A stretch of 64,000 nucleotides of DNA from Nitrosomonas sp. Lineage in GTDB: Bacteria; Pseudomonadota; Gammaproteobacteria; Burkholderiales; Nitrosomonadaceae. The DNA lies in the NCBI GenBank assembly GCA_016703745.1, contig JADJBK010000006.1, positions 930,001-994,000 of the forward strand, in the 5' to 3' direction. This document shows, piece by piece, positions 7,280 to 16,514 of the stretch. The position numbers and the translations under genes were made by a program. The notes beneath the pieces are model-generated. The model did no database searches, was not told the DNA's origin, and saw only the letters and a list, made by a program, of their open reading frames with translations. How positions within the stretch are numbered: the first letter of the stretch is position 1; every line of letters begins with the position of its first letter.

Positions 7280-8391
7280 TCAGTGTGCATGATCTCCGGG
7301 TGGCGGCATGATTTCGTCTTCCTGATTGAGCATGGATATCTGCAGAGTCAACGCACTTATATTTGACCAGCCAAATCCTTCAAACTGACCGACCCATCTG
7401 GCACGCATATAGCCGAAACGATCAATCAAAAATTCCATATGCCCAGGGATGATTCCTTGCCCTAAAAGATCGGGAACCGTTCTCACCCTGCGATATAGCA
7501 GGTAAGTGTTTTGATTTCCTGCCAGCCATCAGTCAGTAATGAAAAAGGAATGGCTGCTGATGCATGGATGAATTGTTGAGCATCGGATTCATTCATTGGA
7601 ACGACCAGTATTTCGGTATTCAGCGTCATTCCAATTTCCTGATAGGCTGCGACCAGTTGATTGAGACGCTGCTGGGAATGGGGCCATGAAAACAAAACCA
7701 GCAGCACATTTTTTTGAAAACGAAAATCTTTGATACTTTTTACTGAGCCAGCATGTGTACTATAGGAAAAAACGGGTGCTGCGACAGCAGGTTTTTCAGG
7801 AAGAATCATGCTTCCCAATAATCGTGCGTCGAAACCCCTCGATAATGCGTGAAGATAATTGACAATATCCCAGCGAGCTTCTTCAGAAAGGAGCGCAGCA
7901 TACCCTGGCATATCAGTTCCAGGAATTCCGTGAGATATCCAGTGAAAAAAATTTCCTACCGTATGTTTCGCGGTATGAGGCTCAGTTAACAAGTCGGCTG
8001 GCAGACTGGTCAACGTGCCTGCGCGTATACCATTACCTTTGCCCTGAGGTCCATGGCAACTGGCACAATGCTCAGCAAATAGTTGTGAACCGTTAGAAAT
8101 CGATATCGTGTCAAGTGGAATCAGTGGTTTTTGATAAGTTGTGGGATAAGCTTCGATGGCAAATGGTGGCAGAGCAATCACCAGTGCAGTCACCACTAAT
8201 CCGCTCGGGACAAGAATACGGGTCCGGCGGCGCCAGTTTTCTTTGATACTCACGCCAAAAACTATCAGTGCAACAGCGAGTAACGCAACACCAAACCAGA
8301 ATTTTTCCTGTACGTCCGGTTTATCCCAATTTGGCTGGATCAATAAGTGGGGTCTGGATCACGGTCATAAGGAATGACGACTTCGTCAACA
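7280..8391 (-). pseudogene. Chimeric copD fragment, frameshifted (copy 1)
   Basis: Same chimeric gene as 3475-4590, with cytochrome c site CASCH and thioredoxin-like part. One T is missing in the run at 7509-7512 (4 T; 5 in the copies at 3475 and 35611), which breaks the reading frame after WQEIK. A 3-bp deletion relative to 23330 changes the start region. Two tail SNPs (7415 G, 7484 C) are combined differently in each genomic copy. Not functional as one protein. Confidence 0.8.
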
Positions 8392-8565
8392 TAGCCCGCC
8401 ATAGATGACTCTCCGCAGAATGGAATTGATAAAGTATAAAACAGGACTCAATCGCTTATTTCGCTATTGTTCAGCACCGTATATTCGGTGCTGAATGTGT
8501 CTGTCGCGCTGATCTATAGTGTGTGATTAATGCTGTCATTGATCCAGGTAATTGAAATTAAGGCA
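8392..8565. other. Junction between copD fragment and urea cassette
   Basis: Shared with the IS-flanking sequence at 4591-4645 up to GACTCAA, then unique to copies 1 and 2 (TCGCTTATTTCG). The segment GTTCAGCACCGTATATTCGG contains half of an inverted repeat GCACCG/CGGTGC (about 8474-8491) that could act as a weak terminator. No gene seen. Confidence 0.4.
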
Positions 8566-9198
8566 TCAACTAAAAATTTTTCTAATATTGTAGAGAACAG
8601 GTACCGACACAATCAGTAGGAGCATGGGCCAAAATTCAACAATGGTTTCATGCCATTGTGTTCCAACTGTGATTGGAATCTCTACAACAAATTCGACTTG
8701 ATCCGTATTTTTTCCAGAAAGGTAAAGCCCGTATTCTCCGGTTTCGTTGATGTTTAATACCTGCGTAATGATGCCGGATTCGTGGATCTCCGGAGGAATT
8801 GTCAATAGTGTTTTTGTCGGTTTATTATCTTCTATTTTTGCAAGCGTCATGGTCAGCGGCCATTCGCGCGCAGATTCAGGATAAAGAAGATCAATCGTAA
8901 CAGCCAGCGTCCCCGGACTGGGTATTTTTCCGCATAGAACAGGAACGGGCATCGCACTCATTGCGTCACTGGGAATTGCATAATCTGTGGAAATGAAATA
9001 ACCCGAGTAGCCAACCAACAGGTGTTCGGATTCGATTGTGCACGTGCCGCCTCGAAAACCCTTCGGATAGGTGGCCGAAGTATCCCCCTGCGAACCTACA
9101 TGAAACTGCAAGCCAACTACGGCAATAATCGAAAGAGATCCGATCAGAATCAGAAAACGTTGTGCATTCTTAGGTAAATTTTCCCAAATGATATTCAT
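8566..9198 (-). CDS. Membrane-anchored periplasmic protein next to urea transporter (copy 1)
   Basis: 210 residues. A hydrophobic segment at about 15-33 (FLILIGSLSIIAVVGL) and another at about 186-203 (MLLLIVSVPVLY) place the intervening 150 residues in the periplasm as a probable beta-rich domain. Two cysteines (GGTCTIES and VLCGKIP) may form a disulfide. I do not recognise a family. It starts 23 bp after the urea transporter stop on the same strand, so it is co-transcribed and perhaps functions with that transporter. Same gene at 23547-24179. Confidence 0.7.
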   Translation of the reverse strand: MNIIWENLPKNAQRFLILIGSLSIIAVVGLQFHVGSQGDTSATYPKGFRGGTCTIESEHLLVGYSGYFISTDYAIPSDAMSAMPVPVLCGKIPSPGTLAVTIDLLYPESAREWPLTMTLAKIEDNKPTKTLLTIPPEIHESGIITQVLNINETGEYGLYLSGKNTDQVEFVVEIPITVGTQWHETIVEFWPMLLLIVSVPVLYNIRKIFS

Positions 9199-9221
9199 GT
9201 TTCTCTCCTATAAATATGAGG

Positions 9222-10229
9222 TTAGGCAGATTCAGTTGATTTTTTAAACCGTGACTGGTATCGCTTCCATCGACCCGTGACGAACAAAATGGCCCATAAA
9301 ACAGATAAAAAGGGAGCCGCTAGAACTGGCAGACCGACTGGAACAAGAATCTGAGAAAGTCCAATTTGAAGCGCTGGTGTCAGCATGCTTGCCAATATCG
9401 CCAGGAACGCGCTTTTTGCATCTGGCTTTAGGAAAACTTGCCCCACTGCGATGGCGGCCAGCCCAGCATTGAACCCATACAATCCGATTCCAATGGCATG
9501 GTGATCGGCGCCGAGTAAGGCCGCAACCAGGCTTCCGCATAAAGCTCCTCCTCCAAGCAGCAGCGTGCTGCGCAACGATATGACCACGACTCCAATCAGG
9601 ATCAAGATGCCCGTCGCGAAGCTATCAACAAGGAATATTTGGCTTACACCCTTTATTAGCAGAGTCGGCCACATACCTGGCGGCACTCCTTCACTTACAA
9701 TGCTCTGCGATGAATCGGGGATTGATAGGCCGGGATCTGCTGTTCGCAGATCGTGTCCTGGATCAAGAGTTGGGTCGAATGTAGGTGCAGCCAGTATGAA
9801 TATCCAACTAGTCAGAACGAATGGAGCCGCAGCTGGAGGAATCCCGAATGGAATCTTCCTTATCATTGCAAACACTACACTGGAGAGCATAGCCGCCAGA
9901 ATGATGTATAGCCAAAGTTGAGGGGCATGAGCAAGAAACGTCCATAAACCCACTCCTGTAAGTGTTCCGTTGAAGCCGTACAACCCTGCGCTTATGTCGC
10001 TTTTTGCGCTTTTAAAGACAGAGGCCGCCGCAGTACTGCTAATGGCTCCCACAATCGCAGCCAGGCCGGTCATCACGTCATACGCACAAAATGCCACCAG
10101 AAAAATAAAACCCGAGACTGCATTGCCGCAAAAAATGACCTGCCCGACCCCCATGAGGATTACCCGAAGAGGCTGTGGTAATGCACTCTCAATTTTTATG
10201 AACCATGCCATGATCAGCCCTCCTCCCAA
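9222..10229 (-). CDS. Urea transporter, UT family (copy 1)
   Basis: 335 residues, about ten membrane helices. It has the internal duplication typical of UT channels: LPQPLRVILMGVGQVIF then SAGLYGFNGTLTGVGLW in the first half, and a second GIGLYGFNAGLAAIAVGQ in the second half. These proteins form a selective, energy-independent pore for urea in the inner membrane. In an ammonia oxidiser urea can supply ammonia if urease or urea amidolyase is present; neither lies in this window. It is downstream of a TetR regulator and upstream of the 8566-9198 protein, all in one direction. Appears identical to the copy at 24203. Confidence 0.9.
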   Translation of the reverse strand: MGGGLIMAWFIKIESALPQPLRVILMGVGQVIFCGNAVSGFIFLVAFCAYDVMTGLAAIVGAISSTAAASVFKSAKSDISAGLYGFNGTLTGVGLWTFLAHAPQLWLYIILAAMLSSVVFAMIRKIPFGIPPAAAPFVLTSWIFILAAPTFDPTLDPGHDLRTADPGLSIPDSSQSIVSEGVPPGMWPTLLIKGVSQIFLVDSFATGILILIGVVVISLRSTLLLGGGALCGSLVAALLGADHHAIGIGLYGFNAGLAAIAVGQVFLKPDAKSAFLAILASMLTPALQIGLSQILVPVGLPVLAAPFLSVLWAILFVTGRWKRYQSRFKKSTESA

Positions 10230-10283
10230 TTAGGGCAGAAATTCGTATATAAAAGGTAGCAGCCATGGCGGGCAGTACGGCCC

Positions 10284-10303
10284 ACTCTCGAGACAGAGAG
10301 AGT
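10284..10303. promoter_or_regulatory. Short inverted repeat between TetR gene and urea transporter (copy 1)
   Basis: ACTCTC (10284-10289) pairs with GAGAGT (10298-10303). It overlaps the end of the TetR reading frame. It may be an operator or a weak transcript end; there is no T tract. Also present in copy 2 near 25265-25284. Confidence 0.25.
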
Positions 10304-10305
10304 AA

Positions 10306-10882
10306 TCATTCCATACCTCGAAGAATATCCTCGGCGGCAAGGCGTGCGATATGTGCTGCCTCGCTGCTTCCGGTGACCATGGCGGTCACGATTGCCCCAT
10401 CGATGATCAAGCTTAATTTCTCGGTGATCATATCCGGATCCCTTGCCCCGCTTTCCGTAACTATTGCCCGGAGTCGGTCATTTATTTTTTCCCGGTGCGC
10501 AACAGCCACATCTTTTACCCAGCCACCCTCCTTCTCGTGCTCCGCGACCGCGTTGATAAAGACGCATCCGAAGTAGTCTTCTTTTTCGAACCATTTCTCT
10601 ATCAGGTCGAACAGGAGCATGATGCGCTCTTTGGCGGAGCATTCTAGATCCGACAAATCCCGGTCGAACCATCGATACCACATGTCCGCCTCCGTATCTA
10701 ATACTGTCTTCAGTAGATTTTTTCGAGCCGTAGTGCTTATAAAGGCTACCGCGAGCGACACCTGCTTCTTTAAGGATCCGGGAAATACCAGTTGCGTTTA
10801 TCCCCACTCGACAGAACAGGTAGCGCGCGGCCAGCAGCAATTTTTCACTCGGTGATTTGCGGTGTTCGACTATCCTTGTCAA
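10306..10882 (-). pseudogene. TetR-family regulator, frameshifted (copy 1)
   Basis: N-terminal helix-turn-helix is clear (INATGISRILKEAGVARGSLYKHYGSKK), then the frame is lost at a T run (10718-10723, 6 T against 8 in copy 2). The C-terminal ligand domain continues intact in the shifted frame to 10306. The start is TTG at 10880-10882 behind a GGAGAAAG site. An intact version would have about 192 residues. Copy 2 is broken at a different homopolymer, so neither copy as sequenced encodes a full regulator. Confidence 0.75.
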
Positions 10883-10917
10883 TCTCTTTCTCCGTGATTA
10901 GTGATGATCAAAGTGAG

Positions 10918-12110
10918 TTAGGGTAGTCGAGGGCGGTTCTCTGCCAACTGTTTTTTGATTTTTCGTGCGATTTTTCCCGCTTCCAGACGGATTTCGCGTA
11001 ACTGCCCACTCAGGGGATTGACGTGCCCGATAAAGTACAGGCGAGGTGCATCCGAAAATTCCTGTTCCCCTAGGACCACCGGCCGATCATCCGGGCTGGT
11101 AATACCGGGAATCTGGATCAATTTCGTAAGACCAGTCCGAAAACCTGTTCCAGCAACGATCACATCTACGTTTAGGGCTATTTCATTTTGCTGATCGCTA
11201 GGTTTCGCTTCGACGGAATTGAGTGCATGTACAGTCTGCCCTTCAATTTTTCTGATCGGGCCAACTACCCGAATACGCCCCGCTCGGATATCGTCCACAA
11301 AGGGATAATAGAGAATCGGTACAACCTGGGTTCTGGCGAACTGCTGCGACACCCGAGTGACAGGAAAGGGGAGGCCGTATTGCGTCAAATTACCTATGAA
11401 CAGTCGCCGTAAAACATACAGAAGGCCATCAACCCATGCGGCTGGCAGATATCGCGTTGCAAGGCCAATCCCTACCAGTGGAATGCCAAAGATGCTTTTG
11501 GGAAGGATGTGGGGCGGCGTTCTGACAGAGAGGGTGACCGATTTCGCGTGCTCGGCGAGGCGACTTGCAATTTCGGCGGCTGAATTACCACTACCGACAA
11601 CCAATACATTCTTTCCCGCATAGGTCTTGGCATGCTTGAATTTTGAGGAATGGATGATTTCACCGGAAAGGTTTCCGCTCCTACCCATTCCGGGATAACG
11701 GGGGTATGTGCTCCTCCTGTCGCAACGACCACTGCTAGTGACTCAAATTTTTTACCATCATGGCTAGTGATAGACCAGGTATCGCGTAGGCGATCATATT
11801 CGACTTTCTCAATATTGATCCCGGTTTTAACCGTGAAGCCTCCTCGTTCAGGAAATGTTTCGAGAATACGCACAACCTCGTCACGTGAAGGCCAGCTACC
11901 GGCCGAGCGAGGAATCGGACTCCCGGGAAGCCGCGATAAGGCGCGCCCCGAATTCAGACGCAGACCGTCATAATGATTACGCCAGACATCTCCAACCGCA
12001 GCGGTTTTCTCCAGCACTAACGGATTGAGTCCAAGTCTTTTTAATTCATATGCTGCCGATAATCCCGCTGGACCAGCCCCAATTACCGCGACATCATGCA
12101 CTCCGCTCAT
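10918..12110 (-). pseudogene. Flavin-containing monooxygenase, frameshifted (copy 1)
   Basis: Same protein as the intact copy at 25900-27093. One A is missing at 11667-11669 (3 A; 4 in copy 2), so the N-terminal 150 residues with the FAD motif GAGPAG and the C-terminal part with the NADP motif GSGNSAAE lie in different frames. Confidence 0.8.
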
Positions 12111-12373
12111 CTTTGTTCCCCTTCTTGCGAGTGTGAGAACTCACTGTTGCGTTCGTTCTCCTTGCAGATGATCTCAATATCAAGTGGTACCGGGCGGATT
12201 ATCGTATCTGGAATGGGCGCAGTTTTTAGTAGTTTGGTTAGAATCTCTTTCACATCTTCTGGGGAAGAATCTGTTCGGATATCCACTGTTATCCCGATGT
12301 TCTCAAACCCGGGATTGCCGGTTTCAAGACCAAAGGCAGAACGAAAGTTTACCCGGCCTGAAACGCTCAACTG
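12107..12373 (-). pseudogene. OsmC-family protein, 5'-truncated by the duplication end
   Basis: Encodes only the last 87 residues of the OsmC-like protein at 27090-27701. Identity with copy 2 ends at 12373 after CTCAACTG, which is the right boundary of the 7.3-kb duplicated unit. It overlaps the FMO start by 4 bp (ATGA), as in copy 2. Confidence 0.85.
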
Positions 12374-12432
12374 CTTAACCGCTGGCGGATACTTGGGCCT
12401 TGGCTTCTAGTCCAAGCAACTGATTGCATAAC

Positions 12433-12492
12433 AAAAGGTGTTGATTATTAAAATTGTACGATCTCAAGTGCAATGTAAATTCAACACCTTTT
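12433..12492. repeat. 60-bp element with perfect 12-bp terminal inverted repeats
   Basis: AAAAGGTGTTGA (12433-12444) and TCAACACCTTTT (12481-12492) are exact reverse complements 36 bp apart. It lies just outside the duplication border and just downstream of the GST gene. Could be a small MITE-like insertion or a transcript end. Confidence 0.6.
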
Positions 12493-12503
12493 ATTTAGTT
12501 GCC

Positions 12504-12530
12504 GCTTGAAGGATAAACTAAGCGGCTTCT
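12504..12530 (-). terminator. Hairpin at the end of the GST gene
   Basis: GCCGCTT and AAGCGGC pair across the GST stop codon at about 12504-12530, and AT-rich DNA follows on the minus strand. Weak terminator candidate. Confidence 0.3.
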
Positions 12531-13126
12531 GCCCTTTTACGCGCTGGTCTCGACAAGATATTGTTCAGATATCGAGTGACATTATTATATGGCGAAAAGT
12601 CATACTCTCCATTTCGCGCATAAGATAAAATACCCGCCACATTGATGTCTGCAACACAAAATTTATTCGCAACCAAGAAATCTTTACCGCCCAGATAATT
12701 ATCCAACACCCCCAACGGCTTCATCAAACTTCTTTCAGCACTTTTAATCAAATCAAAATCTCTATCTTTTTCTGCAACTAATTTTTTCTGGAAAATAATA
12801 TTGACGCAATGTGTTTCCATCTGCGCTACCGCAAAAAATGTCCATTTAAAAATCTGCGCTTCGTCTTCAAGGCGGTTGAACCAGAGTTTTTCAGCGCCAT
12901 ATTTCCTAACCAGATAGAAATTTATCGCCATTGATTCAGTCAAAACAAGATCCCCATCGACCAGGGTAGGAACCTGTGCCATAGGATTTAGCGCCAAATA
13001 TTCTGGCGAATTCTTTCCTTCTTCAAAAGGATGTGTTTTGATATGCTGAAATTCAAGGCCAAGCTCTTCCAGGGTAAATAGCACATAGTTTGCTCGTGAC
13101 CATTCGATGCCATACAAAGTAATCAT
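12518..13126 (-). CDS. Glutathione S-transferase family protein
   Basis: 202 residues. The N-terminal thioredoxin fold carries the glutathione-binding signature NPMAQVPTLVDGD followed by LTESMAINFYL (the Glu-Ser pair that contacts glutathione). The alpha-helical C-terminal domain follows from about residue 90. The family conjugates glutathione to electrophiles in the cytoplasm. The next gene upstream on the same strand is a small membrane protein ending 54 bp away, so they may share a transcript. Confidence 0.85.
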   Translation of the reverse strand: MITLYGIEWSRANYVLFTLEELGLEFQHIKTHPFEEGKNSPEYLALNPMAQVPTLVDGDLVLTESMAINFYLVRKYGAEKLWFNRLEDEAQIFKWTFFAVAQMETHCVNIIFQKKLVAEKDRDFDLIKSAERSLMKPLGVLDNYLGGKDFLVANKFCVADINVAGILSYARNGEYDFSPYNNVTRYLNNILSRPARKRAEAA

Positions 13127-13180
13127 ATCTTCACTCCAGTAAAAAATGCACGATTCATCATTGTAGCGCCGTTTTTCAAC

Positions 13181-13492
13181 TTAATAGGTATTTGTTCGTT
13201 CCGGCTTCTCATCGGGTGAGCGTTTATAAAAAGGCCAATTCTTAACATGCAAATGCTTCCTAATCGGCGTCTTGATAACCGACACACATAATGCAATTGA
13301 GAATAAACACCAGACGGCTGAGAATTCATTTGGATCATTGGTCAAAATATCTGAAATCAGCGGACCGACCAAAAAATGAAAACCGACAAAACGCCATGAG
13401 CCATAGATAAAAGGCATAATAAATGCGGCTAGGATATAAATTAATGCGTGCAAGCCCCAATCAAATCCGAACAAGTATGCCTGCGAAGGCAT
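13181..13492 (-). CDS. Small inner-membrane hypothetical protein
   Basis: About 103 residues from the ATG at 13490-13492 (MPSQAYLFGFDWGLHALIY). Three hydrophobic stretches: about 14-35, 40-55 and 72-88. The C-terminus is charged (SPDEKPERTNTY). A start 30 bp upstream is possible but would overlap the ParE remnant on the other strand further. Family not recognised with confidence. It precedes the GST gene on the same strand. Confidence 0.55.
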   Translation of the reverse strand: MPSQAYLFGFDWGLHALIYILAAFIMPFIYGSWRFVGFHFLVGPLISDILTNDPNEFSAVWCLFSIALCVSVIKTPIRKHLHVKNWPFYKRSPDEKPERTNTY

Positions 13493-13754
13493 TGAAGAAT
13501 ATACTTTAGATACGTTTGGCAAAATTCAAACCGGAATTTATCTGAAAAAATTGCATGAGAAAATGCAGCTTATCTCTGAAAATCCAAATAAACTTGGTAA
13601 GTTAAGAGAGGACATTTCTAGTAACTGGAATTGCTATAGTTGCTTTGTAGGTTCTCATACTATCTATTATGAAATAGTTTCAAACAATGAAATCAATATT
13701 ATCGACATACTACATCAGTCAATGGAGCCACAGCGTCATCTTTTAGGTGAGTAG
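13488..13754 (+). pseudogene. ParE/RelE-type toxin lacking its N-terminus
   Basis: In frame from 13488 the translation reads GIEEYTLDTFG...LHEKMQLISENPNKLG...CFVGSHTIYYEIV...DILHQSMEPQRHLL, a ParE toxin pattern (ParE proteins poison DNA gyrase). The usual first 12 or so residues and a start codon with a ribosome site are missing; a TTG at 13551 would start too late. No antitoxin gene is upstream, where instead a membrane protein gene begins on the opposite strand. Probably a truncated remnant. Confidence 0.65.
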
Positions 13755-13816
13755 CAGGTATAGGGGTACGTTTAAACAAACGACAGATCTGTTTGATGGG
13801 ACTATAAGCCCAAAAC

Positions 13817-14390
13817 TGCTCTGTTGCAAAATAAACGAGCTGGTGCATTATTGAATTTTTAAGGATATATCGCAATGTCGGATTTCAAATGGCGGCATTA
13901 CCATAAGTGGTGTGATTCTTGGTTGCGTTAGATGGTACTGCAAATATGGAATCAGTTGCCGTGAATTGGAAGAGATGATGTTGGAGCACGGATTTGAAGT
14001 AGATCACACCACGCTTTACCGCTGGGTTCAGCATGATGCGCCAGAAATTGAGAGGCGCTTGCGATGGCACTATAAGGCGGGGATTGCTCGCAGCTGGCGA
14101 GTAGATGTGACTTATGTAAAAGTTAAAGGAAAATGGGCTTACTTATACCGGGCTGTTGATAAGCGCGGAAAAACTATTGATTTTTATTTGTCGTCTACTC
14201 GCAGTGCTAAAGTGGCCAAGCGTTTTCTCAGCAAAGCACTCAAGTCCATAAAACCATGGGCACATCCAAAGACAATCAATACAGACAAAGCACCCGCTTT
14301 TGGTTCCGCCATTGAGGAACTGAAGATAGAAGAAAAATGCCCAAAATATACGCTACACCGGCAGGTGAAATACCTCAACAATATCGTTGA
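13817..14390 (+). pseudogene. IS6/IS26-type insertion sequence, truncated, transposase broken
   Basis: The left end TGCTCTGTTGCAAA (13817-13830) fits IS6-family terminal repeats. The transposase starts at 13874 (MSDFKWRHY), loses frame near 13890, then continues (ILGCVRWYCKYGISCRELEEMM, TTLYRWVQ, DVTYVKVKGKWAYLYRAVDK, NTDKAPAF) to HRQVKYLNNIV at about 14388, where homology stops. The last part with the catalytic Glu and the right terminal repeat are missing. The remaining frame runs antisense into the next gene. Not mobile by itself. Confidence 0.8.
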
Positions 14391-14409
14391 TATTGAGCCT
14401 CTATATGAA

Positions 14410-15660
14410 TTAAAAGAATCTAGAAACCCTCAAGGTAACAAAACTGTCCTGTCTGAAGAAAGACACGGGATTTTTAGGAGCATCTTCAAAGAATGCCTGG
14501 CCGATAAGCTCGATTTTTATGTGTTGACCGAGCCGTCGTTCAGCTTCAACACGCAAAGTTGCCGGTCCATCTACAACATCAGTTACAAAGCCAGCGAGAA
14601 CGGATGAATCTTGAACATCATTAAAAGCGAGGCGCGTGCCTAGAAAAATATCTTTATCATAAATTGTAGGAAAAATCTGTTTACTCCGAATGTCACCAAA
14701 ACTCAGTTTATCCCGACCGTCATATAGTCCTTCCACAATGAGGCCAAGATCGATATCACTTTCGGCAACTTGGAAGAAGGTATACTCCAATCCGGCAACT
14801 GCAGCAGCAAATGTATCACCCTGTCCTTCACGGACGATCCCTTCAAACTTCCAAAGCCAGGCATCGCGAGTCAATTGAAGATCAATACCTGCCTGGGTAA
14901 TTAAAGCGTAGTGTGGTGTAAAGCTTTGGTTGTCAGACGATAGAACAAGGGAAGGTTCGCGATTGATGCCGCGAAAGACATGTAACCCGAGATCAAAATC
15001 GCCAAAAAAATGTGAATAACGCAAGGCGACATCGGGATGCCACTGTTCAGCGCTGTTTTCATATACTGCGTTTCCCGTTTTAACAGGAAGCGGTGTTCTA
15101 AGTCGGCCATCACGCCCCGCAAACGTTCGTTCACGAAATCCTGTCATTAAAAAGAGTTCAAATCGACCGACATCTGACTGACGGCCTATCTTCACCATAG
15201 GCTGACCAAGAAAAGTTTCTTCATCGATGTCCTCAACAGCATCAATTTGATTGATTACATTAACCAGATGGCGAGATTCTGTAACACCCCAGAATACACG
15301 TGTGGCACCGGCAAGAAATTCCCAGTCGCCCGCAATTTTTCGCCAGTTTGCTTCGCGGATATCAAAATGAGTGCGTTTATCGTCTACTGCATCTACGCGA
15401 ACGAAGGGCGTAAATTTTAACAATGAATCGCGGTCAGCACTACGCCAACGAAACTCTGGTTCCAAAAAGCTTGAGAACTGCACACCTTCAACCTGGCCGG
15501 GCAATAATGATTTGTCAGGAAACCCACGCATCTCTAAAGCCATCTGACCGCTCATGTCAAATGATTGCGCCGACACAACAGATAATTCGAAAAGAAATAA
15601 AACAGCAAGTGCCTTAATTATGAAGCTTGTTGATAAATGAAGTCTTCTTAATTTTTCCAT
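14410..15660 (-). CDS. Outer-membrane beta-barrel protein of an RND/MMPL operon (DUF1302-like)
   Basis: 416 residues with a signal peptide (hydrophobic about 14-30, cleavage after VSAQS) and a C-terminal Phe (RVSRFF) typical of outer-membrane barrels. Alternating hydrophobic/charged strands run throughout. It is the last of three genes on the minus strand, 23 bp after the LolA-like gene. With an MMPL transporter and a LolA-like carrier it probably forms an envelope lipid or small-molecule export route; the substrate is unknown. The IS6 remnant ends 20 bp past its stop and has not damaged it. Confidence 0.7.
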   Translation of the reverse strand: MEKLRRLHLSTSFIIKALAVLFLFELSVVSAQSFDMSGQMALEMRGFPDKSLLPGQVEGVQFSSFLEPEFRWRSADRDSLLKFTPFVRVDAVDDKRTHFDIREANWRKIAGDWEFLAGATRVFWGVTESRHLVNVINQIDAVEDIDEETFLGQPMVKIGRQSDVGRFELFLMTGFRERTFAGRDGRLRTPLPVKTGNAVYENSAEQWHPDVALRYSHFFGDFDLGLHVFRGINREPSLVLSSDNQSFTPHYALITQAGIDLQLTRDAWLWKFEGIVREGQGDTFAAAVAGLEYTFFQVAESDIDLGLIVEGLYDGRDKLSFGDIRSKQIFPTIYDKDIFLGTRLAFNDVQDSSVLAGFVTDVVDGPATLRVEAERRLGQHIKIELIGQAFFEDAPKNPVSFFRQDSFVTLRVSRFF

Positions 15661-15683
15661 GGCACTTGCAAAGTCCGCGCTTT

Positions 15684-16514
15684 CTAACGCTGACGCGATA
15701 GCGCTCCTGCAACAAAGTCTCTGTCGCTTAAGCCCAGATCAAATTCATAGTCCTTGAAAAAAAGATCCGTGCTTTTACCTGTTTGATGATTTTCCATGCG
15801 CCATACATGTGCTCGCCAGTATTTATCATCATAAAGCTTGTAATCCTCAAACAGTTGAGTTTTTAGTAGGCTGCCTTTGCGATCGTAATATTCAAGCTTG
15901 CGCACTTGATAATCGGTCTGATCAACCCAACCAATTTGTCGTGTATAGCCAGAGTCTTTATAAAGTGGGCGACGTTCGACAACATCACAGGTCAGCTCTC
16001 CACACGCTTCTTCACGCAACCAGGTATATTCATATTTTTCAAGCTCCTGGCCGGTAATATCTTCAAAAGCAAATTCTGAGCCGACAAATGGTCCGGATTT
16101 GTTTTTTGATGAGATGCGCTTCACGCGTTTGAGTTCTGGCAAATAGAGCCATTGATCGTCCGGATCCAATATTTGGGCGTACGAAAGTAACGCCGTACCT
16201 TCAATGTCTGCTGGTGAGAAAAAAACAATAAGATTTTTATCACCGACAGATTCATCAGGTAGTTCCAGGGTTGATTGTTCAAGTACACGTCGAGATTCTG
16301 CACCTGAGGCATTTTTCAGCACCATTTCAAGCTCTACTCGACTGTTATTGAAACCTCGATCTGAGCGGTCATTGCGCGCAGCAACATCATATCCTTTTTG
16401 ATCAAGATCTTCTGCAGAAACAGGCAAATGAGCGAAGCTTGCCAGCACAAGAACACCGGCGAAAATCACATATTTATAGGGATTAAATTGTTTGCGTGCT
16501 TTCAGTGCTAACAT
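15684..16514 (-). CDS. Outer membrane lipoprotein-sorting (LolA-like) protein
   Basis: 276 residues with a signal peptide (hydrophobic 18-34, ending PVSAED). The mature part contains DDQWLYLPELKRVKRIS and FVGSEFAFEDI, the pattern of LolA-like periplasmic proteins (PF17131 type) that accompany MMPL transporters. It probably carries a hydrophobic substrate between inner-membrane pump and outer membrane. Its start overlaps the MMPL gene end by 32 bp, showing translational coupling. Confidence 0.8.
   Translation of the reverse strand: MLALKARKQFNPYKYVIFAGVLVLASFAHLPVSAEDLDQKGYDVAARNDRSDRGFNNSRVELEMVLKNASGAESRRVLEQSTLELPDESVGDKNLIVFFSPADIEGTALLSYAQILDPDDQWLYLPELKRVKRISSKNKSGPFVGSEFAFEDITGQELEKYEYTWLREEACGELTCDVVERRPLYKDSGYTRQIGWVDQTDYQVRKLEYYDRKGSLLKTQLFEDYKLYDDKYWRAHVWRMENHQTGKSTDLFFKDYEFDLGLSDRDFVAGALSRQR

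Larger units (their letters stand above)
5066..12373. repeat. 7.3-kb duplicated unit, copy 1
   Basis: The whole stretch from the IS ori end to the middle of osmC matches 20045-27356, apart from scattered SNPs and homopolymer indels. Left flank is a fumarase fragment, right flank is unrelated DNA before a GST gene. Because copy 2 holds the full osmC gene, copy 1 is probably derived from copy 2 or a shared parent. Confidence 0.9.

Noticed and set aside
13551..13754. Complete small toxin starting at the TTG at 13551
   Set aside because: Family-like sequence extends upstream in frame to about 13488, so the TTG would cut a conserved helix.
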